From Gelidibacter japonicus (GTDB lineage: Bacteria; Bacteroidota; Bacteroidia; Flavobacteriales; Flavobacteriaceae): a stretch of 64,000 nt of DNA. The stretch lies in contig NZ_BJKB01000010.1 in assembly GCF_010725055.1 (NCBI RefSeq), positions 1-64,000 on the forward strand. The letters run 5' to 3'. The notes beneath the pieces were generated by a model. It made no database searches, was not told the DNA's origin, and saw nothing but the letters and a program-made list of their open reading frames with translations. Positions 17,635 to 25,656 of this stretch are shown here, one piece after another; the stretch's first letter is position 1, and each line of letters starts with the position of its first letter. The position numbers and the translations under genes were made by a program.

Positions 17635-20241
17635 CTAGACTTCATCGACCAATTGTTCTTGGTTTCTAAAGACTAGTTTGTCATTGAATGAATCTAATAA
17701 GACAATACTGTCAGTAGTAATTCTACCTGCAAGTAGTTCTTTGCTCAGTTCGTTTAATACCTCTTTCTGAATGACTCGTTTCACAGGTCTTGCTCCATAT
17801 TCTGGATTATAGCCTTTCTCTGCAAGATACGCAATGGCCTCATCGGTAGCATCAAAGGTGATCCCTTGTCTATCCAACATTCTTGTTAAGCCCTTCAATT
17901 GTAATTCGACGATATCTATAATGTTTTGTCTTGTTAATGGTGTAAACATAATAATGTCGTCAATTCTATTTAAAAATTCCGGACGCACACTTTGTTTTAA
18001 AAGGCCCAATACTTCAATTTTTGCAGACTCAACAGCAGTATCAATATCCTTTGACGCTTCAAAGCGTTGTTGGATGATATCACTTCCCATATTGGAAGTC
18101 ATAATGATGATGGTGTTTTTGAAATCGGCAAGACGACCTTTGTTGTCTGTCAAATGACCTTCATCCAAAACCTGTAACAAAATATTGAAAGTGTCGGAAT
18201 GTGCTTTCTCTATTTCGTCGAGCAATACCACAGAATACGGTTTTCTTCTCACAGCTTCTGTTAACTGCCCACCTTCATCATAGCCTACGTATCCTGGAGG
18301 CGCACCAATTAAACGGCTGACACTGTGACGCTCTTGGTATTCGCTCATATCAATTCGCGTCATGGCGGATTCATCGTCAAAAAGATATTCTGCCAAAGCT
18401 TTTGCCAATTCGGTTTTTCCAACACCAGTAGTTCCTAAAAACAGGAAAGTTCCGATAGGTTTTTGGGGATTTTGCAATCCCGCGCGGCTCCTTCTCACGG
18501 CGTCACTTACGGCAATGATGGCTTCTTCTTGTCCAATGACGCGTTTATGCAATTCATCTTCAAGTTTTAAAAGTTTTTCTCTATCGCTCTGCAGCATTTT
18601 AGTCACAGGAATTCCTGTCCATTTTGCCACAACCTCGGCGATGTCCTCATAGGTAACCTCTTCCTTGATCAAGGAGCTTCCCGATTGGTTGGCTTGTAAC
18701 TCCTTCTGAAGTTTTTCAAGTTCCTCTTGGGCTTCCTTGATCTTTCCATAGCGAATCTCGGCTACTTTACCATAATCGCCCTCCCGTTCAGCACGTTCAG
18801 CCTCTATTTTGAAGTTCTCAATGTCAGATTTTGTAGTTTGAATATTGTCCACAACTTCCTTCTCGCTCATCCATTTAGCATTCATTTCATTGCGCTCTTC
18901 TTTTAAATTGGCAAGTTCAGAACGTAGATTCTGTAATTTGGTTTCATCTTTTTCACGTTTGATGGCCTCGATTTCAATTTCCAACTGCATGACTTTTCTG
19001 TCCAAAACATCCAATTCTTCGGGCTTGGAATTGATTTCCATACGTAACTTTGAGGCTGCTTCATCCATGAGGTCAATGGCCTTGTCCGGTAGAAACCTAT
19101 TGGTAATATAACGTTCCGATAATTCTACGGCACCAATAATGGCCTCATCTTTAATTCGTACTTTATGATGGGTTTCATATTTTTCCTTAATTCCACGTAG
19201 AATTGAAATGGCGCTTTCCGTATCCGGCTCGTCAACCATAACTTTTTGGAATCGGCGCTCCAATGCTTTATCCTTTTCAAAATACTTTTGATATTCATCA
19301 AGTGTTGTTGCTCCAATGGCGCGCAATTCACCTCTTGCCAAGGCTGGTTTTAGAATATTGGCGGCGTCCATGGCGCCTTGTCCTCCTCCTGCACCAACTA
19401 AAGTATGGATTTCGTCAATAAACAGCACAATATCTCCTTCGCTTGAAGTGACTTCCTTGATGACCGCTTTTAATCGTTCTTCAAATTCGCCTTTATATTT
19501 TGCTCCTGCAATAAGTGCCCCCATATCTAAGGCAAAAACCTGCTTGTCTTTTAAATTCTCCGGAACGTCACCATCTATGATACGATGGGCCAGGCCCTCA
19601 GCAATCGCGGTTTTACCGGTACCAGGCTCTCCAACTAGAATAGGGTTGTTTTTGGTACGACGCGACAAAATCTGAAGTATTCTTCTAATCTCTTCATCAC
19701 GTCCAATCACCGGATCCAATCTGCCGTCTTTGGCCATTTGGTTGAGGTTCTTAGCGTATTTGTTCAAAGAATTGTAAGTGTCCTCTTGGCTTTGTGATGT
19801 CACACGATCGCCTTGACGCAATTCTTCAATACCCGCAGTCAGGGCTTTTTCAGTTACGCCTTGATCTTTGAGCATTTGAGCAATTTTACTATCCGATTTA
19901 AACACAGCCAAAAGCAAATGCTCGATGGAAACATAGTCGTCTTTCATCTTTTTGGCGATGATGGAAGCTTCGTTGAGCGATTTATTTGCTTCTCTTGAGA
20001 GCATGATATCACCACCAGACACCTTAGGAAAACTCTCTAATTGTTTGTCTAAGGTCTGTTCTAAAAGGTTCATGTTGACATTCAATTTTTTAAGAAGGAA
20101 TGGCAATACGTTTTCGTCAACTACCGAAATAGCTTTAAAAATGTGCTCGTTTTCAATTTGTTGATGGCCAAAACCTTGCGCAAGTTGTTGAGCATGCTGG
20201 ATGGCCTCTTGTGATTTTATTGTATAGTTGTTAAAGTTCAT
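17635..20241 (-). CDS. clpB: ATP-dependent disaggregase ClpB
   Basis: A full-length 868-aa AAA+ chaperone that threads aggregated proteins through a hexameric pore together with DnaK. Domains: Clp N-repeats about 1-145; NBD1 with Walker A GEPGTGKT (204-211) and Walker B VLFIDEIHT; a coiled-coil middle domain about 400-525 (distinguishes ClpB from ClpA/C); NBD2 with Walker A GTTGVGKT and Walker B VVLLDEIEKA; and a C-terminal D2 small domain. Pore-loop KYKGEFE and GYVGYDEGG are present. Cytoplasmic. Heat or stress induction is expected; an inverted repeat GACAAAATGTCGC / GCGACATTTCGTC about 140-185 bases upstream is a candidate control site. Confidence 0.98.
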   Translation of the reverse strand: MNFNNYTIKSQEAIQHAQQLAQGFGHQQIENEHIFKAISVVDENVLPFLLKKLNVNMNLLEQTLDKQLESFPKVSGGDIMLSREANKSLNEASIIAKKMKDDYVSIEHLLLAVFKSDSKIAQMLKDQGVTEKALTAGIEELRQGDRVTSQSQEDTYNSLNKYAKNLNQMAKDGRLDPVIGRDEEIRRILQILSRRTKNNPILVGEPGTGKTAIAEGLAHRIIDGDVPENLKDKQVFALDMGALIAGAKYKGEFEERLKAVIKEVTSSEGDIVLFIDEIHTLVGAGGGQGAMDAANILKPALARGELRAIGATTLDEYQKYFEKDKALERRFQKVMVDEPDTESAISILRGIKEKYETHHKVRIKDEAIIGAVELSERYITNRFLPDKAIDLMDEAASKLRMEINSKPEELDVLDRKVMQLEIEIEAIKREKDETKLQNLRSELANLKEERNEMNAKWMSEKEVVDNIQTTKSDIENFKIEAERAEREGDYGKVAEIRYGKIKEAQEELEKLQKELQANQSGSSLIKEEVTYEDIAEVVAKWTGIPVTKMLQSDREKLLKLEDELHKRVIGQEEAIIAVSDAVRRSRAGLQNPQKPIGTFLFLGTTGVGKTELAKALAEYLFDDESAMTRIDMSEYQERHSVSRLIGAPPGYVGYDEGGQLTEAVRRKPYSVVLLDEIEKAHSDTFNILLQVLDEGHLTDNKGRLADFKNTIIIMTSNMGSDIIQQRFEASKDIDTAVESAKIEVLGLLKQSVRPEFLNRIDDIIMFTPLTRQNIIDIVELQLKGLTRMLDRQGITFDATDEAIAYLAEKGYNPEYGARPVKRVIQKEVLNELSKELLAGRITTDSIVLLDSFNDKLVFRNQEQLVDEV

Positions 20242-20383
20242 AATTTTTCGCCCAAATTCGGGGTATTTATATGTTAGTATTTTTATTTCATTTATTCCGC
20301 TCCATATATTTTGAGGGGAAACAATTTTGTATCGTTATTGTTCACGATGGTCATTTCAATTACCTTACCAAGTTAAAGCGCAC
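20242..20383 (-). promoter_or_regulatory. clpB 5' region without a clear -7 box
   Basis: About 140 bases between clpB and the inverted repeat. I find no exact TAnnTTTG on the minus strand here; TAAATACC and TAACATAT are AT-rich stretches only. The promoter could be of an alternative sigma type. Confidence 0.3.
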
Positions 20384-20426
20384 GACAAAATGTCGCCTAA
20401 CGTCAATAAAAACGCGACATTTCGTC
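20384..20426. promoter_or_regulatory. Inverted repeat upstream of clpB, candidate operator
   Basis: GACAAAATGTCGC (20384-20396) and GCGACATTTCGTC (20414-20426) are inverse copies with one mismatch, 17 bases apart. Each arm also contains its own small palindrome (GACA-AAA-TGTC; GAC-N5-GTC). No T-run follows, so a protein-binding site is more likely than a terminator. The link with clpB is by position only. Confidence 0.5.
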
Positions 20427-20544
20427 AGTTTGTAACATATGCGGTTGTTGTTCGACTGTAGTATAAAGTTATTTAAAATTTGGGTGAATGGAGAGCTATT
20501 TAGAATATCTTTAACGCACAGGAAAATGGTGGTTTTTGAATAAC

Positions 20545-20586
20545 GAACAAAGAACAAAGAACAAAGAACAAAGAACAAAGAACCAA
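20545..20586. repeat. Tandem heptamer (GAACAAA)5-GAACCAA
   Basis: Five perfect copies of GAACAAA start at 20545, 20552, 20559, 20566 and 20573, followed by the variant GAACCAA. Further 7-base-periodic units follow (ATGAGAG, GTGAGAG around 20605-20620; AACTGCC, GACTGAA, TACGAAT around 20658-20678). Confidence 0.9.
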
Positions 20587-20889
20587 GACGTATTAATATG
20601 AAAAAATGAGAGGTGAGAGATGGCGAACAATATGATGCGTTACAATAAACAACATCAACTGCCGACTGAATACGAATAGGGGCTAATCGCGTTTAATTAG
20701 GAGTTTTGAATCTTTACGTAGTTTTGTGTTTGTTTTATGGCCATTCGTGACATAGCTAACCATGGTTTGTTTTTTCATCACAGGGGAGCCAATTTCGGAT
20801 AATGAAGATCAGAACAATCCATGGCAGAAATCAATCGGAAGTTCAATTTGAAAAATAAATAAAAACAATAAGAAATATATAATACTCAT
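20587..20889 (+). other. Leader/promoter region of ytxJ
   Basis: No gene seen. Contains degenerate 7-base-periodic units (see the tandem repeat) and an exact -7 box TAGTTTTG at 20719-20726, which would give ytxJ a leader of about 160 bases if used. Confidence 0.4.
20719..20726 (+). promoter_or_regulatory. Candidate -7 box for ytxJ
   Basis: TAGTTTTG matches TAnnTTTG; no TTG lies at the proper 19-base spacing. The distance to the ATG is long, so this is a weaker assignment than the others. Confidence 0.35.
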
Positions 20890-21303
20890 ATGGGACTATT
20901 TAATAAATTATTTGGCGCTTCAACAAGCTCAGCAACAAACTCAGATCAATCGAAACAGGAAAACGAAACACCTTGGATTAATTTAAACTCCATGGAGCAA
21001 TTGGATGGCATTGTCGAAAAATCTAAAACTAAGCCACAGTTTATTTTCAAACATTCCACTCGTTGTGGTATAAGCAGGATGGTGATCAGCCGATTTAAGA
21101 ATGACTATCAAATTTCAGGTAATGAAGCCGATCTTTACTATTTGGATTTGTTGGACTACAGAGCGATTTCTAATGCGATTGCGGACAGATTTCAAGTCAT
21201 GCACCAGTCGCCACAATTAGTGATCATCAAAAATGGGGTTGCCGTGGCCCATGAGAGTCATAGTGGGATTAATAATATAGATATGGAGAAGTTTATTTCA
21301 TGA
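20890..21303 (+). CDS. ytxJ: Bacillithiol-system redox protein YtxJ (monothiol bacilliredoxin)
   Basis: A 137-aa thioredoxin-fold protein matching the YtxJ/BrxC family, which removes bacillithiol from protein cysteines. After a Ser/Thr/Gln-rich N-terminal linker (about 10-27), the active segment is FKHSTRCGISRM with a single cysteine C59; the second cysteine of dithiol bacilliredoxins is absent, as usual for this branch. SPQLVIIKNG supplies the cis-proline loop. Its presence implies that the organism makes bacillithiol, as many Flavobacteriaceae do; the biosynthesis genes are not in the window. Monocistronic, ended by the hairpin at 21385-21420. Confidence 0.9.
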   Translation: MGLFNKLFGASTSSATNSDQSKQENETPWINLNSMEQLDGIVEKSKTKPQFIFKHSTRCGISRMVISRFKNDYQISGNEADLYYLDLLDYRAISNAIADRFQVMHQSPQLVIIKNGVAVAHESHSGINNIDMEKFIS

Positions 21304-21384
21304 GGACGATCCATTGTGCTTGAATATAGAGAGCTTTAATCAAAATATAAAGTCAACATTATTTTGCCTTGTAAGCCACTGAAC

Positions 21385-21421
21385 AAAAAACTCCCAAAAT
21401 AATTTTCTGGGAGTTTTTTCA
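21385..21421. terminator. Bidirectional terminator between convergent ytxJ and lipoprotein gene
   Basis: CTCCCA (21391-21396) pairs with TGGGAG (21408-21413), flanked by AAAAAA on the left and TTTTTT on the right, so it works in both directions. Confidence 0.85.
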
Positions 21422-21423
21422 TT

Positions 21424-22605
21424 TTAGTTCCGCATTTTATATGAATTGATAATCTGCTTTAACCTTAGCTTTAGGTCTTCTCCAGTATCATAAACCATAT
21501 CGGCATTGGAAGGAAAAGGCAATCGCCTGTTGCGCAAAAGTTCCCGGTCCTGGGTGTTCAGTGCCCGTTCATCACCTTTTACCGTGGCGAAGAAATTTTC
21601 AAATACAAATTCGCTGCTGATTGGAAACACATCCAAAGTTTGGTTGTTTTTTAAATCGACATACACAACATCGGCAAGCACTTGAGTGGATTTGAATTGG
21701 TGATATTCAAAAAACCGTGCTTTTACATGGATGACATTGTCAATTTTGATATCATTTCCTAAGCTGTCTTTCATTACGTTCCCTTTGCTGTCCTTTTGAT
21801 ATTTCCAACCGTCCACAATCTGCTTTTCTCTAAGCATCTGCTTTTCGTTAAATCTTTCCGGAGAAATATTAATACGCTTCAACTGTAGGGCCATGGCATA
21901 GTCATAATCGATTCGCTTATCAGGAATGGCATGGTAGACGGTCCAAAATTGATTCAACCCATAGGTGTCAAAGTTCAATAGATCGTCTTCCAATCTCTTT
22001 GGGATGATTTGGTCAGTTTGGTTTTCAATGGTTACGATAACATAATCAGATCCAAGATTATGGGCCTCTTGCATTAAATTGCGTACATCTTTATATTTTG
22101 GGTTGATACGGTCAATATACTGAAATGTCGCGTAGGCTTCTTTAATGTCCCGTTTATTGTTTGAATCAATTAGCGACAATCCAGTTTCATACATATAAGC
22201 CGAAACTTCGTTGCGCGACTGCGCAATAACATGTGAGTAATCTTTAAAGTCCAAACGGAGTGGTTTGTTGCCGATTTGTAAAGGTAAGATGGGTTTGATC
22301 TTTTCTTGGCGAGCATTTAATTTGAGATAAATCTCGTAAATGTTTTTGTAATGCTCAGGATTGCCATCTTTTCGTAGGTGTTTGATGGTATTTAAATCAC
22401 GTTCAACCGCTTTTTCGAATGCGTTTTTGAGCATTACCACAAAATCTTGTTTGCGCTCTTTGTTTTTGTTGTTTTCCAGTTTTCTTAAGGCGTCTTCAAT
22501 TGCAAAATCATAATTTCCAGAATGAAGTGCTTTCTCGATCTGCTTTTTACCGCTGCAAGAAACAATTAATAAAATAAATATAGTGTAGAGTAATTTTGCT
22601 TTCAT
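21424..22605 (-). CDS. Lipoprotein with helical-repeat N-terminal region, unknown function
   Basis: A 393-aa lipoprotein. The signal MKAKLLYTIFILLIVSC ends in a lipobox (C17). Residues about 20-190 are helical and repeat-like (KALHSGNYDFAIEDALRKLENNK...), reminiscent of TPR-type packing; the rest is mixed with YVIVTIENQTDQIIPKRLEDDLL. I do not recognise a named family. The start is the ATG at 22605, immediately before the signal; the extra 17 residues possible from 22656 lack support. A near-match to the -7 box (TATTTTGG, about 22641-22648) lies upstream. Likely periplasm-facing; envelope function inferred only. Confidence 0.75.
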   Translation of the reverse strand: MKAKLLYTIFILLIVSCSGKKQIEKALHSGNYDFAIEDALRKLENNKNKERKQDFVVMLKNAFEKAVERDLNTIKHLRKDGNPEHYKNIYEIYLKLNARQEKIKPILPLQIGNKPLRLDFKDYSHVIAQSRNEVSAYMYETGLSLIDSNNKRDIKEAYATFQYIDRINPKYKDVRNLMQEAHNLGSDYVIVTIENQTDQIIPKRLEDDLLNFDTYGLNQFWTVYHAIPDKRIDYDYAMALQLKRINISPERFNEKQMLREKQIVDGWKYQKDSKGNVMKDSLGNDIKIDNVIHVKARFFEYHQFKSTQVLADVVYVDLKNNQTLDVFPISSEFVFENFFATVKGDERALNTQDRELLRNRRLPFPSNADMVYDTGEDLKLRLKQIINSYKMRN

Positions 22606-22669
22606 AAATCTGGTGAATAATTTGTTGAAGTTAAAGGATTCCAAAATACATGCCAAATGTAAAAGTCAG

Positions 22670-22782
22670 AAGTTGGAAGCTTAGAGCTTGAAGTAATTGA
22701 TTAAATATAAAAAGCACGAAAATTAGTCGCTACCAATCTCCGTGCTTCCAACTTCGTGCTTCGTGCTTTCAGCTTCCAACTT
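22670..22782. repeat. Nested inverted repeat built of 7-base units
   Basis: Outer arms AAGTTGGAAGCT (22670-22681) and AGCTTCCAACTT (22771-22782) are perfect inverse copies, as are the inner arms AAAGCACGAA (22711-22720) and TTCGTGCTTT (22760-22769), in nested order. The right half runs as consecutive heptamers of the form NNNNCTT: CGTGCTT, CCAACTT, CGTGCTT, CGTGCTT, TCAGCTT, CCAACTT. The right edge overlaps the fahA stop codon by two bases. A long imperfect stem could form in the RNA. Confidence 0.8.
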
Positions 22783-24076
22783 ATTGTTTTTTCTTCTTCT
22801 GATTGTAAACAGGCAGCAGTTGTGTTGACACATCGCCAAATCCAATTCTGGTGCCGTCTTTTTCACAATGGCCTCTCATGATGACCGTATCGTAATCATT
22901 GATGTATTTCCTTTCGGTGCCGTCCTTCATCTTAATAGGTTTTTCACCTCTCCAGGTCAGTTCCAGCATAGAGCCGTAGGAGTCTTCAGTAGGTCCGGAA
23001 ATGGTGCCACTCCCCATCATATCACCTGAGTTTATAGGGCAACCGTTAATTGTATGATGCGCCAATTGCTGAGACATATTCCAATACATATATTTAAAAT
23101 TGGATTTGCTCACAATTGTCTCTTTGGCGTTTTTAGGTCGTATTGCCACCTCTAAATTGATGTCGTATCCTTTTTTTCCTTTCGATTTTAAGTACGGTAA
23201 AAGTGGTTTGATCGGTTTTGGACCTTCTACTTTAAAAGGCTCTAAGGCATCAAGAGTGACAATCCATGGCGACATGGATGACGCAAAGTTTTTGGCTAAG
23301 AATGGGCCTAAAGGCACATACTCCCATTTCTGGATATCTCGCGCAGACCAGTCATTGAAAAGGACCAGTCCGAAAATGTATTCCTCCGCTTCGTTTACTG
23401 GTATGGATTCGCCCAAATCGTTGGCGTCTGTGGTGATAAAAGCCATTTCCAATTCAAAATCGATGGCCATCGAAGGGCCAAAAACAGGTTCAGTGGCACC
23501 GTCAGGTAAGGTTTGTCCTTGAGGTCTGTGCACCGGAATTCCAGATGGAATAATTGAAGAGCTACGCCCATGATAGCCTACCGGTATATGTAACCAATTT
23601 GGCATCAGCGCATTTTCAGCTCCTCTAAACATCGTTCCCACATTGGTAGCATGTTCAAGACTCGAGTAAAAGTCGGTATAATCACCTACATGAACAGGCA
23701 GCTGCATTTCTATTTCATCCAATCTAAAGCAGACAATTTCCTTGTGTTTGAGATTGCTTTTTAAGGTGGTGTTGTTACTGTCAAAAATATCAGCAATTCT
23801 ATTTCTTACAGCACGCCATGTTTTCCGACCATCGGCAATAAAATCATTTAAGCTATCCTGAAGAAAGATATCGTCAGTCAATGGGATCCCGTCAAAATAA
23901 CCTAATTGATGAAGAGCGCCCAGATCGATGGCAGTATCGCCAATTCGAGTACCAATGGTAATGATATCGTCCCGGGTTAAAAAGACCCCAAAAGGGATGT
24001 TCTGTATTGGAAAATCAGAGTTCTTTCCCACGTGAAGCCACGACGTGCGATCGGGGTTATTTGCTGATATAGACAT
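22781..24076 (-). CDS. fahA: Fumarylacetoacetase
   Basis: A 431-aa hydrolase that splits 4-fumarylacetoacetate into fumarate and acetoacetate, the last step of tyrosine/phenylalanine breakdown. It has the FAH N-terminal SH3-like domain and the catalytic barrel with the metal-binding acidic residues (IDFELEMAF, FNDWSARDIQKWEYVPLGPF) and the late motif GDMMGSGTISGP. Length is typical. The start at 24076 (MSISANNPDRTSW) matches the family; an ATG at 24115 lies inside the -7 box at 24113-24120 and cannot be used from that promoter. Other tyrosine-degradation genes (hmgA, hppD) are not in the window. Confidence 0.95.
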   Translation of the reverse strand: MSISANNPDRTSWLHVGKNSDFPIQNIPFGVFLTRDDIITIGTRIGDTAIDLGALHQLGYFDGIPLTDDIFLQDSLNDFIADGRKTWRAVRNRIADIFDSNNTTLKSNLKHKEIVCFRLDEIEMQLPVHVGDYTDFYSSLEHATNVGTMFRGAENALMPNWLHIPVGYHGRSSSIIPSGIPVHRPQGQTLPDGATEPVFGPSMAIDFELEMAFITTDANDLGESIPVNEAEEYIFGLVLFNDWSARDIQKWEYVPLGPFLAKNFASSMSPWIVTLDALEPFKVEGPKPIKPLLPYLKSKGKKGYDINLEVAIRPKNAKETIVSKSNFKYMYWNMSQQLAHHTINGCPINSGDMMGSGTISGPTEDSYGSMLELTWRGEKPIKMKDGTERKYINDYDTVIMRGHCEKDGTRIGFGDVSTQLLPVYNQKKKKQ

Positions 24077-24112
24077 AGTGTTGCTATTAATTTGTTTTAT
24101 ATTAAATCTATT

Positions 24113-24120
24113 CAAACCTA
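24113..24120 (-). promoter_or_regulatory. -7 box of fahA promoter
   Basis: Minus strand TAGGTTTG, exact TAnnTTTG; predicted leader of about 33 bases to the ATG at 24076. Confidence 0.55.
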
Positions 24121-24242
24121 CATATTTTTTTTAATTTAAAAACAAAAAAACACTTAAAGTTATGTTGTTTTTAAGGAAACTCCAATTCGATAAAATTCAG
24201 ATGAATAATTCTTTTTTTGGCCTAGTTAACTATTGTATTTAG

Positions 24243-24250
24243 TATTTTTG
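24243..24250 (+). promoter_or_regulatory. -7 box of glyA promoter
   Basis: TATTTTTG, exact TAnnTTTG, 70 bases before the glyA ATG; a TTTG lies upstream at 24216-24219, a little farther than the usual 19-base spacing. Confidence 0.45.
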
Positions 24251-24283
24251 GTGAAATTTGTAAAGAAATTATTAAGAATAAGA

Positions 24284-24301
24284 TTCCTGCCTTTGCGGGA
24301 G
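24284..24301. repeat. Dispersed palindrome TTCCTGC-N4-GCGGGAG
   Basis: A short hairpin just before glyA. It is related to the two ATTCCTGC/GCAGGAAT copies at 30210-30262. Confidence 0.5.
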
Positions 24302-24319
24302 TGACTAAAAATCTAACTT

Positions 24320-25591
24320 ATGCAACGTGACCAACAAATATTTGAGCTCATAGAAGCTGAAAAAGAGAGACAATTAAACGGTTTAGAGCTTATTGCTTCA
24401 GAGAACTTTGTAAGCAACCAGGTGATGGAAGCCGCCGGATCGGTTTTAACCAATAAGTACGCTGAGGGCTATCCTGGAAAGCGTTATTATGGCGGTTGTG
24501 AAGTCGTAGATGAAGTGGAGCAAATTGCTGTTGATCGTGCCAAAGCCTTATTTGGAGCGGAATATGCCAATGTGCAACCGCATTCTGGAAGTCAGGCAAA
24601 TACCGCTGTTTATTCTATGTGTTTAAAACCTGGAGATAAAATTCTTGGCTTTGACCTATCGCATGGTGGGCATTTGACTCACGGATCTCCCGTGAATTTT
24701 TCAGGGAAACTTTATGACCCTGTATTCTACGGTGTAGATAAGGCAACGGGGTTGATCGATTATAACCATTTGGAAGATACGGCCAAAAGGGAAAAGCCCA
24801 AGTTGATCATTGCCGGTGCCTCAGCCTATTCCCGTGATATGGATTTTAAAGCTTTTAGACAGGTTGCCGATAAAGTTGGTGCTTTGTTGATGGCCGATAT
24901 TGCCCATCCTGCAGGATTAATAGCCAAAGGCATTTTGAACGATCCAATGCCACATTGCCATATTGTTACTACCACAACACACAAAACATTAAGAGGGCCA
25001 AGAGGAGGGATGATCATGATGGGAGAAGATTTTGAAAACCCATACGGAATGAAAACTCCCAAGGGCAATTTAAGAATGATGTCTTCCTTATTGGATTCTG
25101 GAGTTTTCCCAGGAAACCAAGGTGGACCTTTGGAGCACATTATTGCCGCTAAGGCCATTGCATTTGGCGAGGCTCTGACCGATGATTTTATGCAATACAT
25201 GTTGCAGATCAAGAAAAATGCTGCGGCCATGGCACAAGCTTTTGTCGCCAAGGATTACCATATTATTTCGGGAGGAACGGACAACCACATGATGTTGATC
25301 GATTTGAGAAATAAAAATCTAACCGGTAAAACTGCTGAAGAAGCGTTGACAAAAGCAGATATTACGGTGAATAAAAACATGGTGCCTTTTGATGATAAAT
25401 CGCCATTTGTGACTTCAGGTATCCGTATTGGAACTGCAGCAGTGACTACCAGAGGTTTGAAAGAAGCTGATATGTCAACTATTGTTGGTCTGATAGATGA
25501 GGTTCTAAGAAACCACGATGATGAGGCCAAATTGGATGCTGTTGCCAAAAAAGTGAATGTGATGATGAAAGGGAAACCTTTGTTCTCGTAG
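24320..25591 (+). CDS. glyA: Serine hydroxymethyltransferase
   Basis: A 423-aa PLP enzyme converting serine and tetrahydrofolate to glycine and 5,10-methylene-THF. The PLP lysine lies in [15 protein letters not shown]; other signatures are the N-terminal [21 protein letters not shown] and DIAHPAGLI. It is full length with no odd residues. Transcribed alone on the plus strand from a -7 box at 24243-24250 and ended by the 34-base palindromic terminator. Confidence 0.98.
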   Translation: MQRDQQIFELIEAEKERQLNGLELIASENFVSNQVMEAAGSVLTNKYAEGYPGKRYYGGCEVVDEVEQIAVDRAKALFGAEYANVQPHSGSQANTAVYSMCLKPGDKILGFDLSHGGHLTHGSPVNFSGKLYDPVFYGVDKATGLIDYNHLEDTAKREKPKLIIAGASAYSRDMDFKAFRQVADKVGALLMADIAHPAGLIAKGILNDPMPHCHIVTTTTHKTLRGPRGGMIMMGEDFENPYGMKTPKGNLRMMSSLLDSGVFPGNQGGPLEHIIAAKAIAFGEALTDDFMQYMLQIKKNAAAMAQAFVAKDYHIISGGTDNHMMLIDLRNKNLTGKTAEEALTKADITVNKNMVPFDDKSPFVTSGIRIGTAAVTTRGLKEADMSTIVGLIDEVLRNHDDEAKLDAVAKKVNVMMKGKPLFS

Positions 25592-25616
25592 TTAAGATAT
25601 GCCATTGTCAATCAAG

Positions 25617-25656
25617 CCTGACAGTCCCGATAGCTATCGGGACTGTCAGGTTTTTT
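25617..25656 (+). terminator. 34-base perfect palindromic terminator of glyA
   Basis: The 17-base arms (25617-25633 and 25634-25650) are perfect inverse copies centred on CCCGATAGCTATCGGG, followed by TTTTTT. The core is the type of palindrome scattered through flavobacterial intergenic DNA. Its end touches the stop codon of the convergent gene at 25655. Confidence 0.85.

Noticed and set aside
20545-20586. CRISPR array
   Set aside because: The repeats are contiguous 7-base units without spacers and there are no cas genes.
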